Shown here: piece after piece, positions 63,958 to 64,000 of the stretch | How the letters are laid out: each line of letters opens with the position of its first letter | How positions within the stretch are numbered: position 1 is the stretch's first letter | DNA from: JAAFHB01 sp038236995 | GTDB taxonomy: Bacteria; Bacteroidota; Bacteroidia; Bacteroidales; Prolixibacteraceae | Direction: 5' to 3' | Assembly: GCA_038236995.1 (NCBI GenBank) | Contig: JBBRZE010000014.1 | Span: 1-64,000 of the forward strand | DNA: 64,000 nt | Translations under genes and position numbers: made by a program | Notes under the pieces: generated by a model | What the model saw: the letters and a program-made list of their open reading frames with translations, nothing else | What the model was told of the DNA's origin: nothing | Database searches by the model: none

Positions 63958-64000
63958 ATGATGAAATTCATCATCCTTGCATTCATGTTAATATCGCTTT
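63958..64000 (+). CDS. exported protein, only the signal-peptide start present
   Basis: ATG ATG at 63958-63963 opens a frame (MKFIILAFMLISL) that looks like a signal peptide and runs off the window. No function can be inferred. Either ATG may be used. Confidence 0.5.
   Translation, partial: MMKFIILAFMLISL

Overview
The window reads as a chromosomal segment of a polysaccharide-degrading Bacteroidota, probably anaerobic or facultative. The signs are a SusC/SusD pair, dense secreted glycoside hydrolases, many lipoprotein and signal-peptide starts, -7 boxes of the TAnnTTTG type, weak Shine-Dalgarno sequences, and an oxygen-sensitive glycyl radical enzyme with its activase. A Marinilabiliales/Prolixibacteraceae-like source is plausible, but the sequence alone does not settle it. 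I found no rRNA, tRNA, CRISPR array, transposase, integrase or phage gene.

Layout. (1) 1-24.3 kb: a carbohydrate block. It has a truncated GH78-type rhamnosidase, a YVTN-propeller/phosphoesterase, an unusual Lgt-like membrane fusion protein, a lipoprotein esterase and a GH106-type rhamnosidase. A plus-strand run follows: a beta-helix enzyme, a five-bladed-propeller glycosidase, a Tat-exported unknown, a GH67/GH20-like hydrolase, a propeller plus helical-barrel protein, a TonB receptor and a DUF1080 lipoprotein. (2) 24.4-28.6 kb: a minus-strand three-gene cassette of ROK sugar kinase, glycyl radical enzyme (GRE) and GRE activase, flanked by two related hairpins. (3) 28.6-36.9 kb: an accessory strip of small membrane and exported unknowns, an HNH protein bracketed by ~140-bp degenerate direct repeats, a DUF6261-like gene, a seven-copy 42-bp minisatellite, a WG-repeat protein, a GH92 enzyme, a Tudor-like protein and a ParE-type toxin-antitoxin pair. 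(4) 36.9-53.8 kb: a minus-strand polysaccharide utilisation locus. In transcription order it is a polytopic membrane protein, SusC, SusD, two tandem propeller/helical-barrel paralogs, a metallophosphoesterase, a Tat-signal Gfo/Idh/MocA oxidoreductase and GH92. (5) 54.3-64 kb: a divergent plus-strand run of GH38/57-like enzyme, GH28-like enzyme, glycerophosphodiesterase-like lipase, a second GH67/GH20-like hydrolase, a DUF4838 protein, a REP-like palindrome and the first codons of another exported protein.

How it may work together: secreted GH78, GH106, GH28-like, beta-helix and GH92 enzymes suggest a rhamnose- and uronate-containing heteroglycan with mannose-type side groups. SusCD and the TonB receptor would import oligomers. 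Members of two uncharacterised enzyme families (propeller plus helical barrel, three copies; GH67/GH20-like, two copies) occur in both carbohydrate blocks, so the blocks may handle related substrates. The most interesting candidate is the ROK-GRE-activase cassette beside DUF1080. I suggest it phosphorylates an unusual sugar, possibly a 1,5-anhydro-sugar, and opens it by radical C-O cleavage. That function is inference.
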